From contig NZ_JACHFM010000001.1 of NCBI RefSeq assembly GCF_014201905.1, positions 634,994 through 698,993 of the forward strand: a DNA stretch of 64,000 nt, in the 5' to 3' direction. Of the stretch, positions 41,900-51,137 are shown one piece after another (positions within the stretch are counted from its first letter, which is position 1; each line of letters opens with the position of its first letter). The translations under genes and the position numbers were made by a program. The notes beneath the pieces are model-generated. The model was not told the DNA's origin, ran no database searches, and saw only the letters and a list, made by a program, of their open reading frames with translations. This DNA comes from Amaricoccus macauensis. GTDB taxonomy: Bacteria > Pseudomonadota > Alphaproteobacteria > Rhodobacterales > Rhodobacteraceae.

Positions 41900-43102
41900 A
41901 TGCCCGTGCGCTTCGCCGCCACTGCCCTCGCCCTTCTCGCCGCACCCGCATTCGCGGCCGATCCGGTGTCGCAGGGGCCGAAGAACGTCCCCGACTTTAC
42001 GCCGGCCTTTCCCGAACAGACCCGTGCGCCCGCGATGGAGTCCGCTGTCGGCCTCGACGTGGAGACGATCGCCGATGGCCTCGTCCACCCCTGGGGGGTG
42101 GCGCCGATGCCGGGCGGCGGCTTCATCGTCACCGAGCGCCCCGGCCGGATGCGCCTCGTCGCCGCCGACGGCGCGGTCTCCGACCCGCTGACCGGCATCC
42201 CCGAGGTTCTCGCCGAGAAGCAGGGCGGCCTGCTCGACGTGGCGCTTTCGCCTGAATTCGCCACCGACCGCATGGTCTATTTCACCTACTCCAAGCCCAT
42301 GGGCGACGGCCTCTCCGCCACGGCCGCCGCGCGGGGAACGCTCGCCGGGGACGGCAGCGGCCTCGAGGACGTGACCGACATCTTCGTGCAGGAGCCGCCC
42401 TCGCCCAGCCCGATGCACTACGGCTCGCGACTGGTGTTCGACGGCGCGGACCACGTCTTCATCACGACCGGCGAGCACTCGGTCCCGGAGGAACGGGTGT
42501 TCGCGCAGGACCTCGACAAGACCTATGGCAAGGTGATCCGCGTCTCGCTCGACGGCGAGGCGCCGGAGGACAATCCCTTCGTCGGCACCGACGGCGCCCA
42601 GCCCGCCATCTGGTCCCTCGGCCACCGCAACATTCAGGCCGCGGCGCTCGACGCGTCCGGTCAGCTCTGGATCGTCGAGCACGGGCCGAAGGGCGGCGAC
42701 GAGCTGAATCGGGTCGAGGCGGGGAAGAACTACGGCTGGCCGGTCATCTCCTACGGCGTGAACTACAACGGCTCCGACATCGGCGAGGGCATTGCCGTGG
42801 CCGACGGCATGGAGCAGCCGCGGTACTACTGGGATCCGGTGATCGCCCCGAGCGGGCTCGCGTTCTACGACGGCGAGCTCTTTGCCGACTGGCAGGGCGA
42901 CGCGCTCATCGGCGCCATGAGCCCCGGCGGCCTGATGCGCCTGAAGCTCGACGGCGACAAGGTTATCGGCGAGGAGCGCCTGCTGCCCGACGAGGGCCGG
43001 ATCCGCGACGTCGCGATCGACGCGGCCGGCGCGATCATCGTCATCACCGATGCGGAGAACGGTGCGATCCTGCGGCTTACGCCGCAGGCGATGGCCGACT
43101 GA
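41900..43102 (+). CDS. PQQ-dependent sugar dehydrogenase, soluble aldose type (YliI-like)
   Basis: The 400-residue protein has a signal peptide (ATALALLAAPAFA) and a six-bladed propeller of the Asd/YliI family. Visible are HPWGVAPMPGGGFIVTERPGR, GGLLDVALSPEF, GHRNIQAAALDASGQLWIVEHGPKGGDELN (the PQQ/Ca2+ region) and YYWDPVIAPSGLAFYDG. It oxidises aldoses in the periplasm. GGAGA precedes the ATG at 41900. Its 3' end overlaps the convergent MFS gene by 26 nt. Confidence 0.88.
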   Translation: MPVRFAATALALLAAPAFAADPVSQGPKNVPDFTPAFPEQTRAPAMESAVGLDVETIADGLVHPWGVAPMPGGGFIVTERPGRMRLVAADGAVSDPLTGIPEVLAEKQGGLLDVALSPEFATDRMVYFTYSKPMGDGLSATAAARGTLAGDGSGLEDVTDIFVQEPPSPSPMHYGSRLVFDGADHVFITTGEHSVPEERVFAQDLDKTYGKVIRVSLDGEAPEDNPFVGTDGAQPAIWSLGHRNIQAAALDASGQLWIVEHGPKGGDELNRVEAGKNYGWPVISYGVNYNGSDIGEGIAVADGMEQPRYYWDPVIAPSGLAFYDGELFADWQGDALIGAMSPGGLMRLKLDGDKVIGEERLLPDEGRIRDVAIDAAGAIIVITDAENGAILRLTPQAMAD

Positions 43103-44255
43103 CCGGCGCTTCGCCGCGGGTGGCAACGACCGCAAGGACGCTGCCCGCGGCAAGCAGCGCCGCACCGACGAGCGGCATCGTGGCGATCGACATGCCGCCG
43201 CCCAGCAGCGCCGAGCCGAGCCCCGCACCGACCGCGATGCCGACATTGTAGATCGCCGAGATCAGCCCCGACGCCAGCTCCGGCGCAGCGGCGGCGCCGG
43301 TGAGGATGCGGTTCTGCAACGCCACCGCCGACAGGCTGGTGGCCGCCAGCACCAGGCCGATCGCCACGGCGCCCACCGGCCAGGCGCTCGCCGTGACCGC
43401 CCAGGTGACCGCGAGCGCCAGCGCCGCCACCGGATAGCTGAAGGTGATGCTGCCGATCGGATACCGGTCGGCGTAGCGGCCGCCGGCGATGATGCCGACC
43501 GTCCCAAGCAGGCCGAGGCCAAGCAGCACCAGCGGCAGAAGGCCCTCGCCCACGCCCGCGACTTCGCTGAAATAGGGAGCGATGAAAGTGCCGAGCGACC
43601 AGAACGCCGCCATGGCGAGGATGATGAGCAGGTAGGACGTGACGACCCGCCAGCTCCCGACCGCGCGCACCTGCTCGGCGAAGGCGCCGCCGCCGCCAGC
43701 GCCGCGACCCGGGCGCCGCGGCAGGAAGGCCGCCATGGCGGCCGCGGCGACCGCCGCCATCAGTGCCACCATCCAGAACGCGGCGCGCCAGCCGTAGGCG
43801 CCGCCGATCGCGGTGCCCGCCGGCACGCCGATGACGTTCGCGATGTTGATGCCACCGATGACGATGGCGATCGCCATGCCCCGTTTCCCCGGTGGCGCGA
43901 TCGACGCGGCGACCAGCACCGCGAGGCCGAAGAACGTCCCGTGCGCCGCCGCCGCGACCGTGCGCCCGAGCAGCAGCATGCCAAAGCTCGGCGCCAGCGC
44001 GGACAGCGCGTGTCCGGCCACGAAGATCGTCATCACCCCGAGGAGCGCCAGCTTTCGCGGCACCCGGCCCAGCGCCACCACGAGCAGCGGCCCGCCCACC
44101 GCGACGCTGAGCGCGTAGCCGGTGATCAGAAACCCCGCGTCCGGGATCGACACGCCAAGATCCCCGGCGATCGCCGGCAGGAGGCCGGCGGCGATGAACT
44201 CGGTCGTGCCAATGGCGAAGGCGCCGAGAAAGAGCGAGACAAGGGCGGGGTACAA
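43077..44255 (-). CDS. MFS transporter, DHA1 family (AraJ/PbuE-like)
   Basis: The 392-residue protein shows twelve membrane helices and the start LFLGAFAIGTTEFIAAGLLPAIA, typical of the AraJ/YdhP/PbuE branch, plus LLGRTVAAAAHGTFFG and GYGWRAAFW-type motifs (GGAYGWRAAFWMVAL). Members export sugars, purines or drugs. It overlaps the end of the convergent PQQ dehydrogenase gene. Its start is 27 nt downstream of the mntR stop, so it may be transcribed with mntR. Confidence 0.87.
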   Translation of the reverse strand: MYPALVSLFLGAFAIGTTEFIAAGLLPAIAGDLGVSIPDAGFLITGYALSVAVGGPLLVVALGRVPRKLALLGVMTIFVAGHALSALAPSFGMLLLGRTVAAAAHGTFFGLAVLVAASIAPPGKRGMAIAIVIGGINIANVIGVPAGTAIGGAYGWRAAFWMVALMAAVAAAAMAAFLPRRPGRGAGGGGAFAEQVRAVGSWRVVTSYLLIILAMAAFWSLGTFIAPYFSEVAGVGEGLLPLVLLGLGLLGTVGIIAGGRYADRYPIGSITFSYPVAALALAVTWAVTASAWPVGAVAIGLVLAATSLSAVALQNRILTGAAAAPELASGLISAIYNVGIAVGAGLGSALLGGGMSIATMPLVGAALLAAGSVLAVVATRGEAPVSRPSPAA

Positions 44256-44282
44256 GATGCGGGATCCGGCGCGGGGCTTATC

Positions 44283-44738
44283 TCAGTTCCGGCCGGCCAT
44301 CGCCCGGCGGAACGCCTCGAGCGTCTCGCCGCTCACGTGATGCTCGATCCCCTCGGCATCGATCCGGGCGGTCTCGGCGCTGACCCCGAGCGAGCGCAGG
44401 AACGCCTCGACGGTCTGATGCCGCGCGCGCGCCTCGGTTGCGACGCGCCGCCCGGCCTCGGTCAGGAACACGCCGCGATAAGGCTTCCGGGTGACGAGGC
44501 CGTCGGCCACCAGCCGGGCGAGCATCTTCGCCACCGTCGGTTGGGCCACGCCAAGGCGGGCGGCAATGTCGACCTGCCGCGCCTCGTTGCCGTCCTCGAT
44601 CAGGTCGGCGATGAGTTCGAGATAATCCTCGACCAGCGCGCTCCGCAGCGCCTCGCGGGTCTGGCGAAAGCCTTCAGAATGGGCCGAGGCATCCGGGAGC
44701 GGCTCGTCCCGGCGAATCGCCCGCTGTCCCTGAACCAT
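44283..44738 (-). CDS. mntR: Manganese-responsive regulator MntR
   Basis: The 151-residue DtxR/MntR-family protein has a winged helix ([22 protein letters not shown], then a wing) and a dimerisation region with metal-ligand candidates in [15 protein letters not shown]. Its N-terminal extension, starting [12 protein letters not shown], resembles E. coli MntR. The ATG at 44738 has a GGAAGG upstream. It is divergent from mntH, its expected target, across a short AT-rich region. Confidence 0.9.
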   Translation of the reverse strand: MVQGQRAIRRDEPLPDASAHSEGFRQTREALRSALVEDYLELIADLIEDGNEARQVDIAARLGVAQPTVAKMLARLVADGLVTRKPYRGVFLTEAGRRVATEARARHQTVEAFLRSLGVSAETARIDAEGIEHHVSGETLEAFRRAMAGRN

Positions 44739-44855
44739 TCGCCTTCCCCCGAATTTCCGGCCCCGCACGGGCATCAGCCCGCACGCGGGCTCCCCTCTTA
44801 GCATGGCCCCGCGGCGACCACATCCCCTCGCAGACAATTTTAAGCACGCCGCAAT

Positions 44856-44870
44856 CAATATAGCCTATTG
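44856..44870. promoter_or_regulatory. Candidate MntR operator upstream of mntH
   Basis: CAATATAGCCTATTG (CAATA-TAGCC-TATTG dyad), also bracketed by GCAAT/ATTGC, lies 70 nt before the mntH ATG and 118 nt from mntR. It stands in the only AT-rich stretch between the two genes. Position and symmetry suggest a metalloregulator site; the match to known MntR boxes is only partial. Confidence 0.5.
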
Positions 44871-44940
44871 CATAATTCAACGCCCAGCGCCAGATTTCGA
44901 GCAACGACTCGATTGAAGTTTTCACGCCCGGATTTCCCCG

Positions 44941-46284
44941 ATGACCGACGCCACCGCCCCGCTTTCCCGCATGCGGGAAGAGGCCCACCGCCCAAGCCTT
45001 CCCGAAGTCCACGCCACTGTCGCCGTGCCTCAGGGCGGCTCCTGGCTGCGCAAGCTCTTCGCCTTCATGGGGCCGGGATATCTCATCTCGGTCGGCTACA
45101 TGGACCCCGGCAACTGGGCGACCGACATCGCCGGCGGCGCGCGGTTCGGCTACACGCTGCTCTTCGTCATCATGCTGTCGAACCTGATGGCGATCCTGCT
45201 GCAGGCGCTCTCCGCCCGCCTCGGCATCGCCAGCGGCCGCGATCTCGCGCAGGCCTGCCGCGCCTACTACCCGCGTCCCGTCAACTACCTCCTGTGGTTC
45301 GCCTGCGAGATCGCGATCATCGCCTGCGACCTCGCGGAGGTGATCGGCACGGCGATCGCGCTCAACCTGCTCTTCGGCATCCCGCTGGTCTGGGGCGCGG
45401 TGATCGCCGGGCTCGATGCCATCCTCGTGCTCTACCTGATGAGCCGGGGCTTCCGCTGGCTGGAAGCGTTCATCGTCGCGCTGCTGTCGATCATCTTCAT
45501 CTGCTTCGGCATTCAGGTCATCGCCGCCGCGCCGCCGGTACAGGCGATCTTCGGGTCGATGTTCATTCCCTCGCGCGAAATCGTCACCAACCCGGCGATG
45601 CTCTACATCGCGATCGGCATCATCGGCGCCACCGTCATGCCGCACAATCTCTACCTGCACTCCTCGATCGTGCAGACCCGGGCCTATCCGCGCACCGACG
45701 AGGGCAAGCGTGACGCGATCAAATGGGCGACCATCGACTCGACGCTCGCGCTCATGCTCGCGCTCTTCGTCAACGCCGCGATCCTGATCGTCTCGGTCGT
45801 CGCCTTCCACGACACCGGCAACTCCCATGTGGCGTCGATCGAGCATGCCCACGAGCTCCTGTCGCCGCTGCTCGGTCTTGGCATCGCCTCGACGCTCTTC
45901 GCCGTGGCGCTGCTCGCCTCGGGCCTCAACTCGACGGTGACGGCAACCCTCGCCGGGCAGATCGTGATGGAGGGCTTCCTGAACCTCCGCCTGCCGCACT
46001 GGGCGCGGCGGCTGCTCACCCGCGGCCTTGCGATCATCCCCGTCATCGTCGTCACCGCGATCTACGGCCCGTCGGGCACCGGCGAACTGCTGATCCTGAG
46101 CCAGGTCGTCCTCTCGATGCAGCTTCCCTTCGCCGTCATCCCGCTGGTGCACTTCGCATCGAGCCGCGGCATCATGGGAAGCTTCGCGGTGCCGCGCGTC
46201 GTCTGCGCCCTCGCATGGGCGGTGGCGGTGCTCATCGTCATCCTGAACATCAAGCTTCTCTACGACACCTTCCTCGGGATCTGA
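44941..46284 (+). CDS. mntH: Manganese transporter MntH (Nramp family)
   Basis: The 447-residue Nramp protein has about eleven membrane helices with the metal-binding [14 protein letters not shown] in helix 1 and [14 protein letters not shown] in helix 6. It brings Mn2+ into the cell with protons. The divergent mntR gene and the dyad between them imply Mn-dependent repression. Manganese supply also supports the peroxide defence seen at 38375-41784. Confidence 0.96.
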   Translation: MTDATAPLSRMREEAHRPSLPEVHATVAVPQGGSWLRKLFAFMGPGYLISVGYMDPGNWATDIAGGARFGYTLLFVIMLSNLMAILLQALSARLGIASGRDLAQACRAYYPRPVNYLLWFACEIAIIACDLAEVIGTAIALNLLFGIPLVWGAVIAGLDAILVLYLMSRGFRWLEAFIVALLSIIFICFGIQVIAAAPPVQAIFGSMFIPSREIVTNPAMLYIAIGIIGATVMPHNLYLHSSIVQTRAYPRTDEGKRDAIKWATIDSTLALMLALFVNAAILIVSVVAFHDTGNSHVASIEHAHELLSPLLGLGIASTLFAVALLASGLNSTVTATLAGQIVMEGFLNLRLPHWARRLLTRGLAIIPVIVVTAIYGPSGTGELLILSQVVLSMQLPFAVIPLVHFASSRGIMGSFAVPRVVCALAWAVAVLIVILNIKLLYDTFLGI

Positions 46285-46314
46285 TCGCTGGCGCGTCACC
46301 AGAGGGAACCTGTT

Positions 46315-46345
46315 GAGTCGACGGCGAAATCCGCGCCGTCGACTC
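46315..46345 (+). terminator. Terminator-like hairpin after mntH
   Basis: GAGTCGACGGCG and CGCCGTCGACTC form a perfect 12-bp stem with a 7-nt loop, 30 nt after the mntH stop. Only TT follows, so any termination is not of the strong T-run type. Confidence 0.6.
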
Positions 46346-46406
46346 TTGCCGGATGCGGAAGCTCCAGCTACACCTGAGGCAGGGACCCCTCAGGGACGCT
46401 CGGCCG

Positions 46407-47330
46407 ATGACCGAACAGCGCTACCTCTCGCTCTCCCTGACGGCCACGCTCCTGCTCAGCGGTTTCGGCGTGACGATGGGCCTCGTCTCCGGCTCGATCG
46501 CCATCGCCTTCGACGCGGTCTACGCGCTCATCGACGCCGCCATGACGCTCCTCGCCCTCATCGTCTCCCGGCTCATCCACCAGACGACCCGACCGGGAGC
46601 CGCGGGCGAGCGGCTGGTCAAGCGTTTCAACATGGGCCTCTGGCACCTCGAACCGCTGGTCGTCGCGCTGAACGGCTGCCTGCTGATGGCGATCACCCTC
46701 TATGGCTTCGTGAACGCGGTGACGAGCGTCGCGGCCGGCGGGACCGATACGGACTTCGGCCCGGCCCTCATCTACACCGGCGGGGCCGTCATGCTCTGTG
46801 CCACCGTCCTGTTCGCCGGACGCCACCAGGCGAACCGGCTCGATTCCGATCTCATCCGGCTCGACATCAAGGGCTGGACCATGTCCGGCATCATCACCTC
46901 GGCGCTCTTTGTCGCGTTCCTGATCGGCTTCCTCCTCGACGGCACCGCTCACGCGTGGATCCTGCCCTACGTCGATCCGGTGGTGCTCGCGGTCGTCTCG
47001 CTCGCTGTCGCGCCGAGGCCGGTCCGCATCGTCTACCAGGCGTTCCGCGAGGTCCTGATGGTCACGCCGCCCGAGCTTCGGCAACTGGTCGACCGGGTCG
47101 CCACGGAGACGGTGGCGAAGCAGGGATTCCTCGACTACCGCGCCTACGTCGCGGAAGTCGGCCGGGCCGAGCAGATCGACCTCTACTTCATCGTGCCGCC
47201 GGGCCATCCGGCGCAACCGATCGAGGATTGGGACGAGCTTCGCGACGAGATCGGCGAGGCAATCGGCGCCGAGGACCCCAACCGCTGGCTCACCATCACG
47301 TTCACCGCCGATCCGGAATGGGCCGAGTAA
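46407..47330 (+). CDS. Cation diffusion facilitator family transporter
   Basis: The 307-residue protein has about six membrane helices and a C-terminal cytoplasmic domain, the CDF layout. Helix 2 carries FDAVYALIDAAMTLLALIV (a D-x6-D arrangement where CDF metal ligands occur), and helix 5 has LDIKGWTMSGIITSALFV. Metal specificity is unclear; Mn, Fe or Zn export is possible, and the mntH neighbour makes Mn worth considering. ATG 46407 is preferred over an in-frame ATG at 46353, which lies just after the mntH hairpin. Confidence 0.78.
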   Translation: MTEQRYLSLSLTATLLLSGFGVTMGLVSGSIAIAFDAVYALIDAAMTLLALIVSRLIHQTTRPGAAGERLVKRFNMGLWHLEPLVVALNGCLLMAITLYGFVNAVTSVAAGGTDTDFGPALIYTGGAVMLCATVLFAGRHQANRLDSDLIRLDIKGWTMSGIITSALFVAFLIGFLLDGTAHAWILPYVDPVVLAVVSLAVAPRPVRIVYQAFREVLMVTPPELRQLVDRVATETVAKQGFLDYRAYVAEVGRAEQIDLYFIVPPGHPAQPIEDWDELRDEIGEAIGAEDPNRWLTITFTADPEWAE

Positions 47331-47352
47331 CCCGACGGCTGAGGATGCCAGC

Positions 47353-47850
47353 TCAGGACGCGGGCGCCTCGAAACAGCCACGCATCACGTCCATGGCGGT
47401 GAAATCCGCCGCCCGGGTCCACGCCTCGGCGTTGTCGCCGCGATAGGACAACGAGCGGTTGCAGACCACCTTGTCGGTGTCGATGTCGATCAGGGTAACG
47501 TTGATCAGCCCGATCAGCGTGCTGACCTTGCGCAGCCCGCCGATCATCAGCAGTTTCGCGTCGAGCGCCCGGGTCGCTTCGGCCATCGCCTCGAACTGCG
47601 TCTCGTCCGGCGAGCAAGGGCCACCGCAGTCCGGCACGACCACATCGAGCCCCCGCGCCGACAGCCCTGCCCGCAACGCGTCGTTGAACAGCGCGAGATT
47701 GGCCACATGCTCGGCGCGCTGGTCGCGCACCTCTCCCGAGCCGTCGCTGAACTGGAAGCTCGAAACCGCCACGCGGTCCGCTGCCAGCACCGGCAGCGCA
47801 GCCCCGAGCGCGAGGACGAGGCCGAGCGCGACTGTGGCCGCGCCCCTCAC
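47353..47850 (-). CDS. Secreted DUF2380-like protein
   Basis: The 165-residue protein has a signal peptide (ALGLVLALGAALPVLA) and a domain beginning VAVSSFQFSDGSGEV that resembles DUF2380/TolB-N-like periplasmic domains, with four cysteines (DCGGPC, VVCNRS, RGCFE) that may pair. Function unknown. Its ATG overlaps the stop of the methyltransferase gene by 4 nt. Confidence 0.7.
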   Translation of the reverse strand: MRGAATVALGLVLALGAALPVLAADRVAVSSFQFSDGSGEVRDQRAEHVANLALFNDALRAGLSARGLDVVVPDCGGPCSPDETQFEAMAEATRALDAKLLMIGGLRKVSTLIGLINVTLIDIDTDKVVCNRSLSYRGDNAEAWTRAADFTAMDVMRGCFEAPAS

Positions 47851-48866
47851 GCCCGCCTCCTGCGCCGCTCGCGGCCGGCTGGCGCGCCGCCCGAGCCGTC
47901 CGACGCCGAGGAAAACCCGCCGAGCCGCTTCGAGATCGTCTCGAGATCGGGCACCGGCCCCTTCGGCGTCGCCTCAAGCGCCGCGCGCATCGCCACGAGA
48001 TGCGCCGGCGTCGTCCCACAGCAGCCGCCGATGATCCGCGCGCCGCAATCGCGCGCCAGCACCGCGTAGTCCGCCATCAGCTCCGGCGTGCCGTCGTAGT
48101 GGATATGCCCGTCGACGAACTTCGGAATGCCGGCGTTGCCCTTGGCGACGACCGGCAGCGCCGGATGCACCGACTCGAACCCGAGCACCGTGCGCAGGAG
48201 ATCCGAGGCGCCAACCCCGCAGTTCGCCCCGAACGCCAGCGGCTTGTGCTCGAGCCCGTCGACCAGCGCCACCATGTCCGCCGCGGTCAGGCCCATCATC
48301 GTCCGCCCGGCCGTGTCGAAGCTCATCGTCCCGCACCAGGGCGCCCCGGTCCGCGCGATCCCCAGCGCCGCGGCGCGCAGCTCGTCCGGCGCCGACATGG
48401 TCTCGACCCAGAGCACGTCGACGCCGCCTGCGAGCAGCCCCCGTGCCTGCTCCTCGAACATGTCCGCCGCCGCCTCGATGGAGAGCGGCCCGAGCGGCGC
48501 CATGATCTCGCCCGTCGGCCCGATGGAGCCCGCGACCACCACGGGCCGGCCCCCGGCCGCCTCGGCCGCATCCGCCGCCGCCCGCCCGATCTCGGCGGCC
48601 GCCCGGTTCAGCTCGAAGACCCGGCCGTCCGCGTCGTGCAGCTTCAGCCGGCTCGCGTTGCCGCCGAAGCTGTTCGTCAGGAACAGATCGGACCCCGCGC
48701 CGATCGCGCCGTCGTAAAGCGCGCGCACCTTTTCCGGCGCGCTCTCGTTCCAGAGCTCCGGCGCCTCGCCGGATTCGAGACCCATGGCGAAGAGCGTGGT
48801 TCCCGTCGCCCCGTCCGCAAGCAGCCACTCCCGGTCAGCCAGCAGGGACTCGAGTGAAACCGCCAT
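47847..48866 (-). CDS. Homocysteine S-methyltransferase (betaine-homocysteine type)
   Basis: The 339-residue TIM-barrel enzyme binds zinc through the Cys of GANCGVG and the pair in GGCCGTTPAH, with the substrate loop LLADGATGTTLF near residue 15. Such enzymes move a methyl group from betaine, S-methylmethionine or a corrinoid protein to homocysteine to form methionine. Rhodobacterales relatives are usually called Bmt. The Arg-rich tail (RERRRRR) is unusual. The sufE stop lies 3 nt upstream. Confidence 0.87.
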   Translation of the reverse strand: MAVSLESLLADREWLLADGATGTTLFAMGLESGEAPELWNESAPEKVRALYDGAIGAGSDLFLTNSFGGNASRLKLHDADGRVFELNRAAAEIGRAAADAAEAAGGRPVVVAGSIGPTGEIMAPLGPLSIEAAADMFEEQARGLLAGGVDVLWVETMSAPDELRAAALGIARTGAPWCGTMSFDTAGRTMMGLTAADMVALVDGLEHKPLAFGANCGVGASDLLRTVLGFESVHPALPVVAKGNAGIPKFVDGHIHYDGTPELMADYAVLARDCGARIIGGCCGTTPAHLVAMRAALEATPKGPVPDLETISKRLGGFSSASDGSGGAPAGRERRRRRA

Positions 48867-48869
48867 GGG

Positions 48870-49301
48870 TCAGACCTCCTCGAGCGCCGACTGCGCGATG
48901 CCGCGAAGCCGCGCCACCATGGCCCGAACCCCGTTCGAGCGCTGCGCCGACAGATGCTGGTCGAGGCCGAGCCGCCCGAGTTCCTCCGACGCGTCGACAG
49001 CCAGCACCCCGGCCGGGTCGAGCCCGGCATAGAGCGCGTGCAGCACCGCGATCAGGCCGCCCACGATCAGCGCATCCGATTCGCCGTCGAAGTCGAAGCG
49101 CGCCGACCGGCCGCTCCCCTCCAGCCGCGGCACCAGCCAGACCTGACTCGCGCAGCCATCGACCTTGGTCGCGGGAACCTTCAGCACCGGATCGAGCGGT
49201 GCCATGCCGCGACCCAGCTCGATCACGTACCGATACCGGTCCTCCCACTCGTCGAGGAAGGAAAAGTCGTCGGCGATCTCCTCGAAACGCGGCGTTGCCA
49301 T
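48870..49301 (-). CDS. sufE: SufE-family sulfur acceptor
   Basis: The 143-residue SufE accepts persulfide sulfur from the desulfurase SufS for Fe-S cluster assembly. The acceptor cysteine is in VDGCASQVWLVP, and the start EIADDFSFLDEWEDRYRYVIELG is typical. ATG 49301 is preferred over one at 49325. It heads the sufE-methyltransferase-DUF2380 run; other suf genes are not in the window. Confidence 0.92.
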   Translation of the reverse strand: MATPRFEEIADDFSFLDEWEDRYRYVIELGRGMAPLDPVLKVPATKVDGCASQVWLVPRLEGSGRSARFDFDGESDALIVGGLIAVLHALYAGLDPAGVLAVDASEELGRLGLDQHLSAQRSNGVRAMVARLRGIAQSALEEV

Positions 49302-49458
49302 GGTCCGGTGGCTTCCCTCACGCACGCGCCCCGGCGTGCTGTTCTGGCGTGTCCGAAGGATCTAGGCGCTCATGCCGCCACGGTCCAGTGTCGATGGACA
49401 GGGGACCAGCGTTTTGGCCCTTCCCAAGCCGCGAGCGAGGCACTATCCGGGGAACATG

Positions 49459-49947
49459 ATGGGCTGCAGACGCATGCGAAACGGCATCCTTTTGCTCGCT
49501 GGCGCGGCGTTTCTCGCCGGCTGCGGCGGCGGTGGTGGTGGCATGGAAGTGCCCGGCTTCCTCGGCCGCGAGGGCAATGCCCAGGGCTTCTTCAGCACCC
49601 GTGGCGAGGAGGTTCCCGACCCCGTGGTGCTGCCGATCCAGCAGGCGACGAGCGAGCGCGCGCTCTATGGCGCCATCGTCCGCGTCTCTGGCCCCGCACC
49701 GACGCAAGGCTACTGGGGCGCCGCCCTCCGTCCTCTCTCCGAAGGCCCGGACGCGAATGGCGTGCTCCGCTTCGAGTTCGTGGCGATCCCGCCCGCCGAC
49801 CCGGCAAACTCGGGCTCGCCGAAAACCCGGACCATGACGGCCGGCGCCTTCATCCCGACCATCACCGCGCGCAAGGTGACGAAGGTCGAGATCCACGGCA
49901 GCGGCGGCACGCAGACATTCGCGCTCCCGACAATCCCGAAGGCGTAG
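49459..49947 (+). CDS. Lipoprotein of unknown function
   Basis: The ~162-residue protein has a basic N-terminus, a hydrophobic segment (RNGILLLAGAAFLAGC) with lipobox LAGC and a polyglycine run after it. The remainder (GREGNAQGFFSTRGEEVPD, then IVRVSGPAPTQGYWGA) looks beta-rich and may be a small sandwich domain. GGGGA stands 5 nt before ATG 49459; ATG 49456 and 49474 are alternatives. It is divergent from sufE. Confidence 0.75.
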   Translation: MGCRRMRNGILLLAGAAFLAGCGGGGGGMEVPGFLGREGNAQGFFSTRGEEVPDPVVLPIQQATSERALYGAIVRVSGPAPTQGYWGAALRPLSEGPDANGVLRFEFVAIPPADPANSGSPKTRTMTAGAFIPTITARKVTKVEIHGSGGTQTFALPTIPKA

Positions 49948-50317
49948 CGCCGCGCGGGCGACGGTGCCGCTGATGTCGCAAGGTGCGCGCGCGGACCCCG
50001 ATCGGATTTCCCCCGCCTCCTTGCCGCATCCCACTGGCCGTGCGTCCACCGGTTCCGTGTGATGCGAGGCGAGCGGCGCACGGAGGCAGGTCACCGCCTC
50101 CGGCCGCCTTCATCGAAACCGCACACAGCGCCGCCGGCGGCTGATATCTCCGCCTTCGCTCCGCGCCCGCGCAATCAGAACGCAGCCCCGAGGCCACCCG
50201 ACACCCCGTTAACCGGTGCGGAAGAGACGGCGTTCCCCATCCGGCGACGGCCGCCTATTCTCAGGATCAGGGGCGCTGCGCCGTTAACCACGTTTCCCGG
50301 CGCAGGCGCCCAAAGCC
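49948..50317. other. 370-nt gap between convergent genes, no gene seen
   Basis: I found no frame with a ribosome binding site or recognisable protein. Two short direct repeats of CCGTTAACC (near 50207 and 50282) and a GCCGCCGGCGGC-type dyad near 50132 are present. The neighbouring genes face each other, so no promoter is needed here. Confidence 0.5.
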
Positions 50318-51103
50318 TCAGGTGGCGTCCTTGGGCCCCACCAGCGCAAACCACGCGCCCTGCGGATCCTGACCGACCGCAATGAACACACCGTCTGGAA
50401 CTTCCATCGGACCATGCGCGATGGTGCCACCTGCCGACTTCACCCGGTCAGTCGCCGCGGCGACGCCATTGATCCCGAAGTATGGCAGCCAGCACGGCGT
50501 CGGCGCATCGCCGAGGCCCATCACCGCGCCAATGTCGCCACCACCATGTGAGAAGATCCGATAGGTGCCCACCTCGCCCATATCGACGTCACGCGACTTC
50601 TGCCAGCCGAAGAGCTTCGAATAGAACGTCAGCGCCGCCTCCGGGTCCGAGGTCATCAACTCGTTCCAGTTGCCGTGTCCCATCTTGCTCTGGTCGAAGG
50701 CCCGGCCTGCGTCGCCATCCGACATCGGCAGCGGCGCGAGGATCCCGAAGGCCGCGCCCTGCGGATCGGCCACCACGGCGAAGCGCCCGGTGTCGGGAAT
50801 GTCGGCCAGCGCCCTGTGCACGCCGCCGCCGGCTGCCTCGATCTCCGCCGCCGCCTTGTCGGCGTCATCGACCGCGAAATAGATCATCCAGAACGGTGGC
50901 ATCCCTTCGACGTCCGGGGGCGGTTCCATCATGCCCGCGACCAGGTCGCCGTCCGATCTCGCGAGATGATATGTAAATCCCTCCATGCCGGCGTCCTCGA
51001 CGCGCCAGCCAAGGATCTCGCCGTAGAACGCTTCCGCCGCGCCGAGACTGCCCCGGCTGGTCATGAGTTCGTACCAGCATGGCCGTCCAATTTGCTCTGA
51101 CAT
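50318..51103 (-). CDS. Two-domain VOC (glyoxalase-fold) protein
   Basis: The 261-residue protein has two VOC domains: residues ~7-125 (CWYELMTSRGSLGAAEAFYGEILGW) and ~140-258 (GNWNELMTSDPEAALTFYSKLFGW). Both carry FYG/FYS-x-LGW motifs. The layout matches glyoxalase/CFP-30-like proteins of actinobacteria and alphaproteobacteria. Metal ligands and substrate are not clear. It lies 34 nt downstream of the hydrolase gene. Confidence 0.85.
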   Translation of the reverse strand: MSEQIGRPCWYELMTSRGSLGAAEAFYGEILGWRVEDAGMEGFTYHLARSDGDLVAGMMEPPPDVEGMPPFWMIYFAVDDADKAAAEIEAAGGGVHRALADIPDTGRFAVVADPQGAAFGILAPLPMSDGDAGRAFDQSKMGHGNWNELMTSDPEAALTFYSKLFGWQKSRDVDMGEVGTYRIFSHGGGDIGAVMGLGDAPTPCWLPYFGINGVAAATDRVKSAGGTIAHGPMEVPDGVFIAVGQDPQGAWFALVGPKDAT

Positions 51104-51137
51104 CGCGCCCCCCTTTCGCCGATTCGGCTTTCTTCGC

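Noticed and set aside
49862-50197. 111-codon minus-strand frame overlapping the lipoprotein end
   Set aside because: Arg/Gly-rich with no ribosome site and partly antisense to a supported gene.
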